Below, piece after piece: positions 47,150 to 59,659 of a stretch of DNA of 64,000 bases. Positions within the stretch are counted from its first letter, which is position 1; each line of letters starts with the position of its first letter. The position numbers and the translations under genes were made by a program. The DNA comes from Lepus europaeus (taxonomy: Eukaryota > Chordata > Mammalia > Lagomorpha > Leporidae): assembly GCF_033115175.1 (NCBI RefSeq), contig NW_026909196.1, positions 8,246,001 to 8,310,000 on the forward strand, in the 5' to 3' direction. The notes below the pieces were generated by a model. That model was not told where the DNA came from, searched no databases, and saw only the letters and a program-made list of their open reading frames with translations.

Positions 47150-48112
47150 GTCAGTATTCCAGGATAATAATCCCAGGTCCTTTCCCAGGCTGAGTACCCA
47201 GGATGTCCCTTTTGAGAGAGTTCCCAGCCTGTGTTGAAGGTGCTTCTCCCAACCAAAACTCAGAGTCAGAAGCCCTAATGACTTCCTTGGACTCAACCTC
47301 AATTCTGGGAAGAGAGTGAAATCTGTGCTAGTCTCCAAACCTAGGAGCTTAGCAGCATTGGGATGCTCCTTGAAGTACAGGCATTCCACAAATGGAAGGA
47401 TGAGATGTACAATTTGCTGTAGTCATCAAAGTTGAGTCTGGATCCTGCTGATGCCATTGCACCCATCAGACATGTGGCAGGTGCCAAGGGCTTGAATACC
47501 ACTCCACATAGTACCACTGCCATGCTGACCCACTCAGACCTTTCCAGTGAGGGGAGCAGGTTCAGAACACCATGGGTGACCCCAGCAAGGCCTGTGTACC
47601 CCATCCTTCTGACCTGCCACTGTCAACCTTGCCTGGTGTCCTGGGGGATGGCACTCAGAAAGCCCAGGACTGTATACATAACAGACTCATGGCTCCCTGA
47701 ACAGGCCCTTGGTAGCACTTCCTAAGTTACTTTCTCCTCACATGAGACCACCAGGACATCATCTGTAGAGCACAGGGATCCAGGGGCTGCCATGAGAATG
47801 GAGCCTGGATTTCCATAGCAGACTTACCCATGCTGACATCTTGGGGGTGCATAAGTGTCCTTGCCTCTGGTCTTCCCCTTGCAATCTCTAAGCTTAGACC
47901 CTGTAGGATTCTCTCCAAGAATTTTGTTAACTGGTATGGGCTCCAATTCTTGAAGTCCTGATACCCAAGGCATCAGTGAGGCACAGTGTCTGCATTCTCA
48001 GTATTAATGGACCCTTCAGGCTGTGACAAGTCCTGCCAGAGAGCCTGGACATCCCCCGTGTGATCATCCTAGGTAGGCAGACATCACTAAAAGGTATTCT
48101 AGGTTCTTGCAG

Positions 48113-48233
48113 GTGGTGGACTATAGCCATGGCCTGAGCCATGTGGTGGCCCTATTGTTGATGTGGCTGAATGCAGAAGAGGCTTTTTGGGCCCTGGTCC
48201 AGCTTATGGAGAATCACAAGCATGCAATGCATG
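48113..48233 (+). pseudogene. TBC gene exon 6
   Basis: Acceptor TAGGTTCTTGCAG, donor GTAGGT. Forty open codons: VVDYSHGLSHVVALLLMWLN then AEEAFWALVQLMENHKHAMH. This matches the GYCQGMSQI..LLL.Y..EEDAFWALV.L core. The catalytic glutamine finger position (YCQG) reads YSHG. The phase to exon 7 is exact, completing HAMHG. Confidence 0.82.
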
Positions 48234-48874
48234 GTAGGTGGGTGGTAGTGGTGGGTCAAGTGCATATAAGTCCACAGGTGGCCACAAAGCCAAGTGACTG
48301 GGCTTTGTCCATCATTTGTTCCAGTAGGATAATCTCTCTTTGGGAGGGTTCCCTAGAAGGAATGGCTGGCAGATACCTCCTATACCGAGCCATACTCCTA
48401 ATATTCCTATCATCCAAAGACCCCACATTCTGTATGTGGAAAACTACAGGCCAATGGGTCCTGTCCTTGTCTGGTTACTGATGTCCCTACTGGCCCTTCT
48501 GCCTCATTTCTCTCTACCTAGACTACCACCTACAAAGCCACTCCCAAGGAACTTCCTGAAGGCTACAACCCCCTGTCCAGTCACACCCTCCTTACAACAG
48601 AGTGTTGGAATGGCCATGAGGCAACCAGTCTGGCTGTAGTCACCCCAGCAGTCACGAGGGGGCAGCCTGGACTGGACTGGACCCCATATATTATCCCACC
48701 TGTACCCAGCTTCAAATGTGGCCCCTCTGCCATGACCAGGTATATTCCCACATGCCCTTGTTAGTATCTCCCCTGACCTGAATTCTTGGGAAGACTCTGC
48801 ACTATGCATTTGGTTCTCTAGCCTCCCTGGAAGAGGCTCTGATGTGAGTAGGGGAGGGAGCTGATATTCCTCAG

Positions 48875-48967
48875 GTTTATACAAACTGGGTTCACCAAAA
48901 CTGGAGAGATTACAGAAACATGTAAAATATCGTACACTATGCATTCCCCTCACTAGAGAAACATTTG
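48875..48967 (+). pseudogene. TBC gene exon 7
   Basis: Acceptor GATATTCCTCAG, donor GTAAGT. Reads LYKLGSPKLERLQKHVKYRT, matching the GF..PGFPKLLRFQEHHEK stretch of USP6NL. Joins exon 6 in phase; a phase break follows. Confidence 0.72.
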
Positions 48968-49369
48968 GTAAGTAAAGCATCTTCTTGCCTCCTCCCAGGG
49001 GCTGGATAAACATGGATGCAGAGGTGGGGAATGGGAGGTACACAAATGTGTCCTTATTCCTTCTTGGGTCATGTGAGGCCATAGCCTCAACAAGGCTTTC
49101 CCTGGTTTTATTAGAGCCTACAGCAGCGTGGGCCTTTGGTTTGCTTTTCCACCACTTGGTCTGCCAGAGTTTGCATAGATTTAAGGGAGACACTCTTTCC
49201 ATGGAAGAGCGGATTGATGGACATGTGTCCCTTCAGGAATCTGCATGGCTGTGAGAGTAGATGCACCTGCTGCTTGGCTTCCTACACCCTGGAAATTTTA
49301 CTATAGGACTCAGATTAGTGGGAGTTCTAGGCAGGTCCTAGGCCCTGAGCTCCTCTGTCTCTTCTATAG

Positions 49370-49435
49370 AAGAAGGAGGAAGTATGCCTTAGGGACTCCA
49401 CTGCCCACTGGTTTACTCAGTGCCTTGTGGATGTA
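49370..49435 (+). pseudogene. TBC gene exon 8
   Basis: Acceptor GTCTCTTCTATAG, donor GTAAGT. 22 codons, KKEEVCLRDSTAHWFTQCLV plus DV, matching the L....V....Y..KWFFQCFLD motif. Joins exon 9 in phase 0 without gaps in the alignment. Confidence 0.75.
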
Positions 49436-50109
49436 GTAAGTGTCCCCAGGGACTCATCGCACAGAGAAGTTCTTGCCCTAGTTCCTGGCTCTTCTGCCCT
49501 GGTGTCCTGTGGCCCTCAGGAGGACTGAGATCTCGCAGCCCCAGCAGACACAGAAGGGTCCCTGCTGTGTACACAATGCAGGCCCTGCCCAGCAGGGGGT
49601 GGCCCAAGCTGAGACTGAGTCCTGGGGCCAGCAAGGATGTGACAGGTCCCATCAGGACATGTCTGGAGGCCTGGCAAAGCCCAGAGCCTTCCAGGAAGAG
49701 GCAGGAGATCCATAAGGCCCTGAGTGTCACAGGGTGGTGTCAGGGCAACCTGAGAATTGACTCTTTGCCCAGGTCACAGGGGAGTCTGGCATCTCCAGAG
49801 TGGTTTCTAAAGTGCACAATGCAGTTTTAGTGGCCTCCAGGGTCCTGGATGTCCTGAACAGACCTCAGTGCTCCTGCTTTCTGGGTCTGTGGCACCCTGA
49901 GTGGACTAGGATGTGGCCATTACACATGGCCCCACTGACCAATGAAATGAGTCCCCCACCCCCACCCCAATAGGAGCTCAGGACTTCTTATTGATGCAGC
50001 CTCTGGAAAGTCCCCTTGTGCTAGGGGCAGTGACACTGCACACCCACCCCACTGTGGGCTCTGCAGAGGCCTGGGTCAGTGGAATCCTCCAATGCCTGCT
50101 CTCCCCCAG

Positions 50110-50209
50110 ATGCTGTTCCCCATGGCAATAAGAATATGGGATATTTACATCCTGGAAGGTGAGCATGTGCTCACTACCATGGCCTGCACGGCCCTCAAGT
50201 TTCATAGAA
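50110..50209 (+). pseudogene. TBC gene exon 9
   Basis: Acceptor TGCTCTCCCCCAG, donor GTAAAT. Reads MLFPMAIRIWDIYILEGEHV then LTTMACTALKFHR; RIWDIYILEGE.VLTAM is a hallmark of USP6NL. The strongest block. Its one leftover base joins exon 10 as a lysine codon. Confidence 0.85.
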
Positions 50210-50583
50210 GTAAATCTTCAGGGCCCACAGAGGCCAGGGTACTGAGAATGGAAGAGCTGGGGGTTCCCTTCATGTCTCTAGTGAGCAGGGCTTGAGGGAA
50301 GGACAAGGAGTTTTGCAAGTGCTGTGTCCCCTTGGGGAGAGCGCTGTGAATTGCCCTGTTGAATCCCCACCCCAGCAACCCACAATCCACAGGGAGGAAT
50401 GGACAGGGATCCTTCCCCAGGAAGGAGCACCTAGAAATCCCTACCAGTGCTTTGCTTGACATCCAAGTGTGTCCAAGGTGGGCCTGCAGACTCTGTCCAG
50501 TGCAAGGAAAGGGATTGGAGCAGCTGCAGTTGCTGTGTCATCCCTGGGGCCCCTGCCAGCCTGACACCCACAATTATGTCTAG

Positions 50584-50755
50584 AGTGCTTGCTGAAGATA
50601 CCTGGGGACAACCTCCAGGAGTTCCTCTGGGTGACCCTGAAGCAGACCTGGGCCCTGGATGAGGATATGACTATCAGGCAGCTCCAGGTCTCCACATGTG
50701 AGCTGGGGAAGCTCCAGTGCCTCCTTCCTCCCCAAGGTGGGCCTAGCAAACAGTT
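50584..50755 (+). pseudogene. TBC gene exon 10 (end of TBC domain)
   Basis: Acceptor AATTATGTCTAG; candidate donor GTGAGT at 50756. Reads CLLKIPGDNLQEFLWVTLKQ then TWALDEDMTIRQLQVS, matching the LLKL....L.EF.Q.TLA..F..ED..I..LQ.SM end of the domain. A C-terminal tail exon beyond this was not identified with confidence; 52740-53030 is a possible but weak candidate. Confidence 0.75.
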
Positions 50756-53307
50756 GTGAGTAATTGAATTACCCCAGCCCTGGCAGCCCCACTCCAGGGC
50801 CTTCACCTCTTCCTCATCCTCCTTGTTTTACCCCTGCTCCACAGTTCTGCTTTAAGAAGCTTCTGATAGCAAGGCCAGGTGGGGCCTTGGGCAACTTCCA
50901 GACCTGCTCCTGTTGTGGGGTTCGGGGGTGGTTTGTGGGGATGACAGCCCTCCCACCACAACTCTGGGGGCAGCACTGTGGAGCTATCCTCAAACCCCTG
51001 CTTGTGGCCATCACTCCTCAACTGACCTCCACTCTGAGTTGGAGTCCAATCCTGCCTTGAGTTTCCCCACCTGGGACTGGAGCAGGGGTTCTCGGCTCAG
51101 TGCACCCAGGAGCCCTAGCACATCTTGACCCCATTCTCCACCAAGATGAGAAATGTCTCTGCCTGCCTCAGGGACCCTTTCCCTATTGACCCAACACAGT
51201 TTCTGTGCCTGATTACCACAGCTGTCTTCAGACAGAACCCTCATACAGCTGTCTTCAGACAGAACCCTCATAGGACAGGTATGGGCAGGGTTCCTGCCTG
51301 TGTGTGGGTAGGTCTAGCGGAAGGTGGGCAGTGGAAGATCCTGTGCTATGAGTGCCAAAGTCAGTTGGGAATTCAATCCTTTGTAGCCATCTGAGGAGAA
51401 CCTGGAAGCCCCAGGTACTCTGACCCCATTTGTGGGGGCCAAATTTCACCCTAGTAAATAGGGGTTGGCACAGAGGCAAGGACCCATGGCAGAATCTAGA
51501 GTTAGCTGAGTGTAAGAGTTTGCAGTCCTAGCCTTGTGCCATCAGCTTTGAGGGCACATAGAGCAGCAGGAACTGGAGCATCACCCACCTGTGGGCTCTG
51601 GTGATGAGTACCCTGTGCTCATCCCCTGCTGGGACTGCCATAAATGACTTGAGCCTGGTTCACCATGTGGAAGAGAAATTCATTTGTCAGTGTTATAGAG
51701 GCTGGCTGTGGGGACCTCAGTTGTAGGCTATTCGGGCACTGGTGAGGCACAACTCTGCTTCCAACTGTGCCTTCCACTGGGTCATCACGGGAAGAAGCAG
51801 GGAAGGCTGAGCCTCACAGTGGAAAGGGCCAGGGTTGTGCAATCAAGTAGTAGAGGCACAGGGGCAGAGGACACAGGGTATCTCTGTCACCTCTGTATAA
51901 AAAGCACTCCCCTGTCCCTGAGGGTCTGACCCAGACTTCATGTCTTCTCAAGACTCTCAGCTCATCACCTTAGTCTCAGTTCTATTCTAGCCTTTTAGGA
52001 GGGAATCAGGCACTGGTTACTCAGCCATTCCACTGTTAGGGTACAGGGAAGTCAGGTGGAGTAGGTTATGGAAACACCTCTGGGTCCTGAGTTTGATTCA
52101 GATGTCCCCAGAGATGAGTGTGTGAAGCACAAATGGTCAGGACCTGACATCTCTACTGGGCTGTCCCAAGGAGCCAGAGGTGTCTCCAAGTTCCCATGAC
52201 CCAGGTTGCACAAACACTTCCCTCTGGGGTCAGCAGCCTAGAGATGTCCTTAGCATCATACTGGGTGGTAAGGATCCCAGATCAGGATGGGGCAGGCCAC
52301 CCTGCAGACCAGACAGTGTCTGTGGCAAAGCAAACCATTTCTGTTCTCTTTCAGTTAAGGTGAGTGAGTATTGCACAAGATCCGTGAGGCTGGCACTTGT
52401 TTCCCAGAAGCACATTCCTGCACCCATAGCTCTGAAGGACAAGAAGACCACTCAGGACATGGGGATCCTGTGGGAGTAGACCAGGGGTCTAGCTTCCCAC
52501 CCAGAGGGATACATCCTCTAGAAAGTTCTAGAATCTAAGATTCCTTGAAGAAAGACACAAAGGGGGATGACAGGAGCTGTGATGGAGGCAGTCCAGAGTC
52601 CCCTTGGCCTCGGCTCTTCTATGGGGTTCTCAGCGTATCCACATGTGGCCAGTCCCTCCAAGATGCCAAGGAGTTCATGGGGGAAAGGAGGGCTGTGCCA
52701 TTGGGCAAGTTTCCCAAATATCAGAATGCCTGTCAAAGATGAAGATTGCCAGCCTCCAGAGCTGGGAAACCAGCACCACCTCCGGACCCCTTCCCCACCT
52801 GCCCTGGCATCCCTGGGACCAGGTCCCATGCAGGCTGCTCCAGCCCTGGGCTAGGGCTGAAGACTCCCCACCTGCATGATATTGTCCCTGGAAGTCCCCT
52901 GCACTTTAGGGACAGTCTGTGGCTGGGGCCTGCAGGAACCAGCCCTATGCTGAGAGAACAGTACCGGGTGCTGTCTTTTGCTAGAGACCTCCTTGCCTCC
53001 CACTGCATGGGGCAACTGGATGTTTGGAGGCTCCTGGAAGAGAGGCCAAGTCCATCATGTTCTCAGCACAGGCTGGGCAGCAGCCTGCCATGTCTCCACA
53101 CTGCAACTTCTATGTTAGTCTAATCTACACAAGATTAGACTCTTCTTGGAGGCTCATTTCCCCCTTCCTGAGCAGCCCTTCCCAGATTCTTCCTGGAGCA
53201 CAGGACAGAGCGACATTAGTAGTGCTGTGGGTACCCCCAGAATGGAATATGACAGAGCACAGACACATGATCCAGTGGGCTGTTCCCACCTCCACCCTCA
53301 AATCTTT
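50756..53307. other. GC-rich unique sequence downstream of the TBC exons
   Basis: Numerous open frames on both strands but no recognised domain or repeat apart from a 27-bp tandem duplication at 51218-51271. It may contain 3' exons of the TBC gene. Confidence 0.35.
51218..51271. repeat. 27-bp perfect tandem duplication
   Basis: The unit starting ACAGCTGTCTTCAGACAG occurs at 51218-51244 and again at 51245-51271 without change. Confidence 0.9.
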
Positions 53308-54500
53308 AAGCCTTTAACTCTCTTTTATTAAAATTTTTATTTAGTAGATATAAATTTCCAAAGTACAGTTTATGGATTACAATGGCTTCCCCCTCCCCCA
53401 TAACTTCCCACCCACCCACAACCCTCCCAGCTCCCACTCCCTCTCCCATTCCATTCACATCAAGATTCATTTTCGATTATCTTTATATACAGAAGATCAA
53501 CTTAGTATACATTAAGTAAAGATTTCATCAGTTTGCCCCACACGGAAGACAAATTGCCAACTTACTCTTTGAGCACTAGTCATTTCATTAATTCACATTG
53601 AATTAAGGACAGAGATCCCACATGAGCAGTAAGTGCACAGTGACTCCTGCTGTTGACTTAACAAATTGACACTCTTATTTAAGGCATCAGCAATCTCCCC
53701 AGGCTCTAGTCATGAGTTACCAAGGCCATGGAAGCCCTCTGAGCTCACAGACTTTGATCTTATTTAGACAAGCCCATAGTCAAAGTGAAAGTTCTCTCCT
53801 CCCTTCAGAGAAAGGTACCTCCTTCTTTCATGGCCCATTCTTTCCACTGGAATCTCACTCATAGAGACCTTTCATTTAGGTCCCTTTTTTTTGCCAGAGT
53901 GTCTTGGCTTTCCATGCCTAAACTACTCGCATGGGCTCTTCAACTCTTCAGCCAGATCTGAATGCCTCAAGGGCCGATTCTGAGGCCAGAGTGATGTTCA
54001 GGACATCTGCCATTCTATGAGTCTGCTGTGTATGCCACTTCCCATGTTGGATCATTCTTTCCATTTTTTATTCTATATTTTAGTATTAGCAGACACAAGT
54101 CTTGTTAATGTGATCCCTTTGACTTTTAGACCTATCATTATGGTCTATTGTGACCTGAAATTGATCACTTGGACTAGTGAGGTGGCATTGGTACATGCAA
54201 CATTGATGAGATTGTATTGGAATCCCCTGGCACATTTATAACTCCACCACTTGGGGAAAGTCAGCTTAAGCATGTCCCAAATTGTACATCCCCTCCCTCT
54301 CTTATTCCCACTCTTATATTTAATAGATATCACTTTTCAGTTAACTTTAAACACCTAAGAGTAATTGTGTGTTAATTACATAGCTCAACCTATCGTATTA
54401 AGTAGAACAAACAAAAGTACTAAAAGGGGTATAGTATTAAATTATACATCAACAGTGATGATAAGGGATGATTAAGTCAATGTTACTCATTGTGTCCATT

Positions 54501-57500
54501 TCACTTCATCAGATTTCCTTTTTGATGCTCAGTTGGGCACTGGCTTATTTCACTCAACATGTTTTGCAGATTCCTCCATTTTGTTGCAAATGACCGGATT
54601 TCATTGTGTTTTACTGCTACATAGTATTCTATAGAGTACATGTCCCATAATTTCTTTATCCAGTCTACTGTTGATGGGCATTTGAGTTGATTCCAGGTCT
54701 TAGCTATTGTGAATTGAGCTGCAATAACCATTAAAGTGCAGACAGCTTTTGTGTTTGCCAATTTAATTTCCTTTGGGTAAATTCCAAGAAGTGGTATGGC
54801 TGGGTTGTGTGGAAGGGTTATGTTCAGGTTTCTGAGGAATCTCCAGACTGACTTCCATAGTGGCTTAACCAGTTTGCCTTCCCACCAACAGTAGGTTAGT
54901 GTCCTTTTTCCCCCACCTCCTCTCCAGCATCTGTTGTTGGTAGATTTCAGAATGTGAGCCATTCTAACTGGGGTGAGGTGAAACCTCATTGTGGTTTTGA
55001 TTTGCATTTCCCTGATTGCTAGGGATGCTGAACATTTTATCATGTGTCTGTTGCTCATTTGGATTTCCTCTTTTGAAAAATGTCTTCTGAGGTCCTTGTC
55101 CCATCTCTTAAGTGGGTTGTTTGTTTTGATTTTGTGGAGTATCTTGATCTCTTAGTAGATTCTTGTTATTAACCCTTTATCTGTTGCATAGATTGCAAAT
55201 ATTTTTTTCCCATTCTGTTGGTTGCCTCTTCACTTTCCTAACTGTTTCTTTTGAAGTACAGAAACTTCTCAATTTGATGCAATCCCAGTAGTTAATTTTG
55301 GCTTTGACTACCGGTGCTTCCAGGTTCTTTTCCAAGAAGTCTTTGCCAGTACCTATATCTTGCAGGGTTTCTCCAATACTCTCTAATAATTTGAATGCAT
55401 CAGGTCATAGATTTAAGTCTTTAATCTATGTTGAGTGGATTTTTGTGTAAGGTGAATGTTAGGGGTCTTGCTTCAAGCTTCTGCACGTGGAAATCCAATT
55501 TTCCCAGCGACATTTATTGAATAGACTATCCTCTTCAGGGATTGGTTTTAGATCCTTGATCAAATATAAGTTGGCTGTAGATGTTTGGATTGATTTCTGG
55601 TGTTTCTATTCTGTTCCATTGGTCTATCCGTTTGTTTCTGTACCAGTACCATGCTGTTTTGATAACAACTGCCCTGTAGTATGTCCTGAAATCTGGTATT
55701 GTGATGCCTCCAGATTTGTTTTTGTTGTACAGGATTGCTTTAGCTCTTCAAGGTCTCCTGTTTCTCCATATGAATTTCAGCATCATTTTTTTTCCAGATC
55801 TGAGAACAATGTCTTCGGTATCTTGATTGGTATTGCATTGAATGTATAAATTGATTTTGGGAGAATGGACATTTTGATGATATTGATCCTCCCATTCCAT
55901 GAGCATGGAAGATTTTTTCATTTTTTGGTATCCTCTTCTATTTCTTTCTGTAAGGTTTTGTAATTCTCATCGTAGAGATCTTTAACATCCTTGGTTAAGT
56001 TTATTCCAAGGAATTTGATTGTTTTTGTAGCTATTGTGAATGGCATTGATCTTAGAAGTTCTTCCTCAGCCATGGCATTGCCTGTGTATACAAAGGCTGT
56101 TGATTTTTGTGCATTGCTTTTATATCCTGCTACTTTGCCAAACTCTTCTATGAGTTTCAGTAGTATCTTAGTAGAGTTCTTTGGGTCCCCTAAGTAAAGA
56201 ATCATATCATCTGCAAAGAGGGATAGTTTGAGTTCTTCCTTCCCAATTTGTATCCCTTTAATTTCTTTTTCTTGCCTAATAGCTCTGGCTAAAACTTCCA
56301 GAACTATATTGTTTATCAGTGGTGAGAGTGGGCAACCCTGTCTGGTACCAGATCTCAGTGGAAATGCTTCCAAATTTTCCCCACTCAATAGGATGTTTGC
56401 TGGGGGTTTTTCATATATTGCTTTGATTGTATTGAGGAATGTTCCTTCCATACCCAGTTTGCTTAGAGTTTGCATCATGAAAGGGTGTTGTATTTTATCA
56501 AATGCTTTCTCTGTGTCTATTGAGAGAATCACATGGTTTTTCTTCTGCAGCCTGTTAATGTAGTGTATTACGTTGATTGTTTTGTGGACATTGAACCATC
56601 CTTGCATACCAGGGATAAATCCCACTTGGTCTGGGTGGATGATCTTTCTGATGTGTTGTTGCATTCTATTGGCCAGAATTTTATTGAGTATTTTTGCATC
56701 TATGTTCATCAGGGATATTGGTCTGTAATTCTCTTTCAATGCTGCATCTTTTTCCGGCTTAGGAATTAAGGTGATGCTGGCTTCATAGAAAGAATTTGGG
56801 AGGATTCCCTCTTTTTCGATTGCTCTGAATGGTTTGAGAAGAATTGGAGTTAGTTCTTCTCTAAATGTCTGGTAGAACTCAGCAGTGAATCCATCTGGTC
56901 CTGGGCTTTTCTTTGTTGGGAGGGCCTTTATTACTGTTTCAATTTCTGTGTCAGTTATGGGTCTGTTTATGTTTTCTATATCTTCCTGGCTCAATTTAGG
57001 TAGGGTGCATGTGTCCAGGAATGTATCTATTTCTGATAGATTTTAGTTGCTATCATAGAAGTCCTTGTAGTAATTTCTGATGCTTCTTTTTTATTTCTGT
57101 GGTGTCTGTTGTTACATTTCCTTTTTCATCTCTGATTTTATTGATTTGGGTCTTTTCTCTTCTTTTTTTTAGTTAGTTGGGCCAATGGGGTGTCAATTGT
57201 GTTTATTTTTTCAAAGAACCAACTCCTCATTTGGCTGATTTTTTGTAATGTTTATTTGGATTCAATCCTGTTGATTTCTTCTCTGATTTTAATTATTTCT
57301 TTTCTCCTACTAGCTTTGGGTCTGGTTTGTTACAGTTTTTCTAGATCCTTGAGATGACTTGAAAGCTCATTTATTTGGTGCCTTTCCAATTTCTTCATGT
57401 AGGCACCCATTACTATAAACGTTCCTCTTACACTGCTTTTGTTGTGTCCCATAGGTTTTGGTATGATGTGCTTTTATCCTGATTTACTTCCAGAAAATTT

Positions 57501-58302
57501 TTGATTTCTCTTTTAATTTCTTCTATGACCCATTGTTCATTCAGGAGCATGTTGTTCAATCTTCATGTGTTTGCACGTGCTCTAGGGATTCCTGAGTTGC
57601 TAATTTCCACCTTCATTCCTTTATGGTCTGAGAAGCTGCATGGTATGATTCTAATTCTTTTGAATTTGCTGAGACTTGCTTTATGTGTTCAATCCTAGAG
57701 AAGGTTCCATGTACTACTGAGAAGAATGCAAATTCTTTATGTGTAGGATGAAACGTTCTGTAGATAATTGTTAGATCTATTTGCGCTAGAGTGTCATTTA
57801 AATCTGCTGTCTCATAGTTGATCTTCTGTCCTGTTAATCTGTCTATTTCTGAGAGTGGAGTATTGAAGTCCTGCATAACTATTGTATTGGAGTCTAAGTC
57901 TCCCTTTAAGTCCCTTAACAAGTCTTTGAAATAAACTGGTGCCCTGTACTTAGGTGCATATTCATTGATAATCGCTATATCTTCCTGTGGAGTTGATCCC
58001 TTAATCATTATATAGTGCCCCTCTTTGTCTCTCCTAACAGTTTTTGTGGTAAAATTTATGTTGTCCAATATTAAGATGGCTACACCTGCTCTTTTTTCAT
58101 TTCTGTTGGCATGGTATATCTTTTTCCAGCCTTTCACTTTCAGTCTGCATGCATCGTTGTTGGAAAGATGTGTTTCTTGTAAGCAGCAAATAGATGGGTT
58201 TTGTTCCTTAACCCATTCAGCCAATCTGTGTCTTTTAACTGGACAGTTCAGGCCATTAACGTTCAATGTGACTATTGAGAAGGAGTAACTTTGCCCTGCC
58301 AT
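54501..58302 (-). pseudogene. L1-2 ORF2, broken
   Basis: On the minus strand the ATG is at 58302. Endonuclease frame 58302-57613 (TLNVNGLNCPVK, QETHLSNNDACRL), reverse transcriptase frame 56994-55918 ([16 protein letters not shown] at 56206-56217) and the cysteine-rich end 55058-54501 are separated by stops and frameshifts, with a badly decayed section at 57060-57600. Not functional. Confidence 0.9.
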
Positions 58303-58370
58303 TTTCCAAAGATATTTCCTAATATATGCTTTGAACTTCCTGTGATCTTTTGGTGTGAGGTTTCCTTCCT

Positions 58371-59352
58371 TTACCTTCTTTCATATTGATGACCGTGTTT
58401 CTGTGTTTCTGTGTGTAACACATCTTTTGCAGGACTGGACGAGTGGCGACAAATCCTTTCAATTTCTGTTTGCTGTGAAAGGTCTTTATTTCTCCTTCAT
58501 TCACAAATGAGAGCTTTGCAAGATATAATATTCTGGGCGGGCAGTTTTTCTCTCTTAGTACCTGGGCTATGTCTCACCATTCCCTCCTAGCCTATATGGT
58601 TTCTGATGAGAAGTCAGCTGTAAGTCTAATTGGAGATCCTCTGAGAGTAATCTGACATTTCTCTGTTGCACATTTTAGAATCTTTTCTTTGTGTTTCACT
58701 GTGGTGAGTTTTTTTTACAACGTGTTGTGGTGAGGATCTCTTTTGTTCATGGTTACTAGGGGCTCTATGAGCTTCCTGTACTAGGATGTCTCTGTCCTTC
58801 CCCAAACCCGGGAATTTCTCTGCTAGTATCTCACTAAAAAGGCCTTCTAATCCTTTCTCTCTTTCCATGCCTTCAGGAAATCCTAGAACCGAAATGTTGG
58901 GTTTTCAAATAATATCCTGTAGATTCCCAACAATATTTTTTAGATTTCTAATTTCCTCTTCTTCTTTTTTTTGGTTTGACTCTATACTTTCCTGTGCTCT
59001 GTCTTCTAAGTCCGATATTCTCTCTTCTGTTTCACTGACTCTGTTTTTAAGGCTCTCTAGTGTGTTTGTCATTGGATCTATTGAGTTCTTCATTTCATTT
59101 TGATTTCTCTTCACTATCACACTTTCCTGTTCTACTAGTTTCTGCATTTCATTTTGATTCCTCCTTAAGATTTAATTTTCATGAGAGAGATTTTCTATCC
59201 TGTCCAGTAAGGATTTCTTTAGTTCAAGAAATTGGTTTTGAAAACTTCTAAATGTTCTTATCATAATTTTTTTTGAAATCTGTATCTTGCATTTCTTCCA
59301 TCTCATCATCTTCATAATCTTGGCTTGTGTCTTGTTCATTTGGGGGTGTCAT
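58371..59352 (-). pseudogene. L1-2 ORF1, broken
   Basis: The start corresponds to the minus-strand ATG at 59352 and the end to a TAA at 58371-58373. Three fragments remain: the coiled coil (59147-58905), the RNA-binding part (58868-58626) and the C-terminal domain (58504-58373). Confidence 0.88.
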
Positions 59353-59600
59353 AATGTCTTCCTTGATCTTGTTCCTTCGGTTTCAGTGTTTGTTGCTTGG
59401 CATTGCAGAGATATCCTTTGAATTCTTCTTCCCTCGCTGTTGTGTTTTATTCTTGTTATACTATGACTGTGTTAAGTGGACTTTTTGCTTTTGGAGAAGC
59501 CTTAGAGGCTTGAGGCTTGAGATGAGTGTGGTCAGGGAGCTTTGCTTGGTTCCTCAGGGTTAAGGATGTGCCAAAGGTGACACACTCAGGTTAGGCATGG

Positions 59601-59604
<4 letters not shown>

Positions 59605-59657
<53 letters not shown>
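59605..59657. repeat. (CT)n microsatellite in the L1-2 5' UTR
   Basis: 53 bases of uninterrupted CT repeat; on the L1 strand this is (AG)n, at the same place as the 22-base (AG)n of L1-1. Confidence 0.95.

Positions 59658-59659
<2 letters not shown>

Larger units (their letters stand above)
41908..50755 (+). pseudogene. TBC (Rab-GAP) domain gene of the USP6NL/TBC1D3 family, apparently decayed
   Basis: Ten short blocks, each with AG and GT borders, read in order as a TBC domain: 41908-41994, 43937-44017, 44441-44537, 45674-45788, 47101-47149, 48113-48233, 48875-48967, 49370-49435, 50110-50209, 50584-50755. TBC proteins stimulate GTP hydrolysis by Rab GTPases in membrane traffic. The best likeness by eye is USP6NL and TBC1D3 (RIWDIYILEGE, LNAEEAFWALVQL). 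Two in-frame stops (TAG 43970-43972, TGA 45698-45700) and phase mismatches at three or more junctions suggest a pseudogene, although several exon joins are perfectly in phase. The TBC catalytic arginine and glutamine fingers are not present in recognisable form (YKGIPAQAGGKVW lacks the usual arginine; VVDYSHGLSH lacks YCQG). Confidence 0.72.

Noticed and set aside
48504-49202. A 232-codon minus-strand open frame, the longest in the GC-rich middle region
   Set aside because: It has no recognisable motif and lies antisense to the TBC exon at 48875-48967; high GC explains its length.
52746-53123. A 125-codon frame considered as the C-terminal exon of the TBC gene
   Set aside because: Only a weak resemblance to the TBC1D3 tail and no clear acceptor; kept as a possibility, not called.
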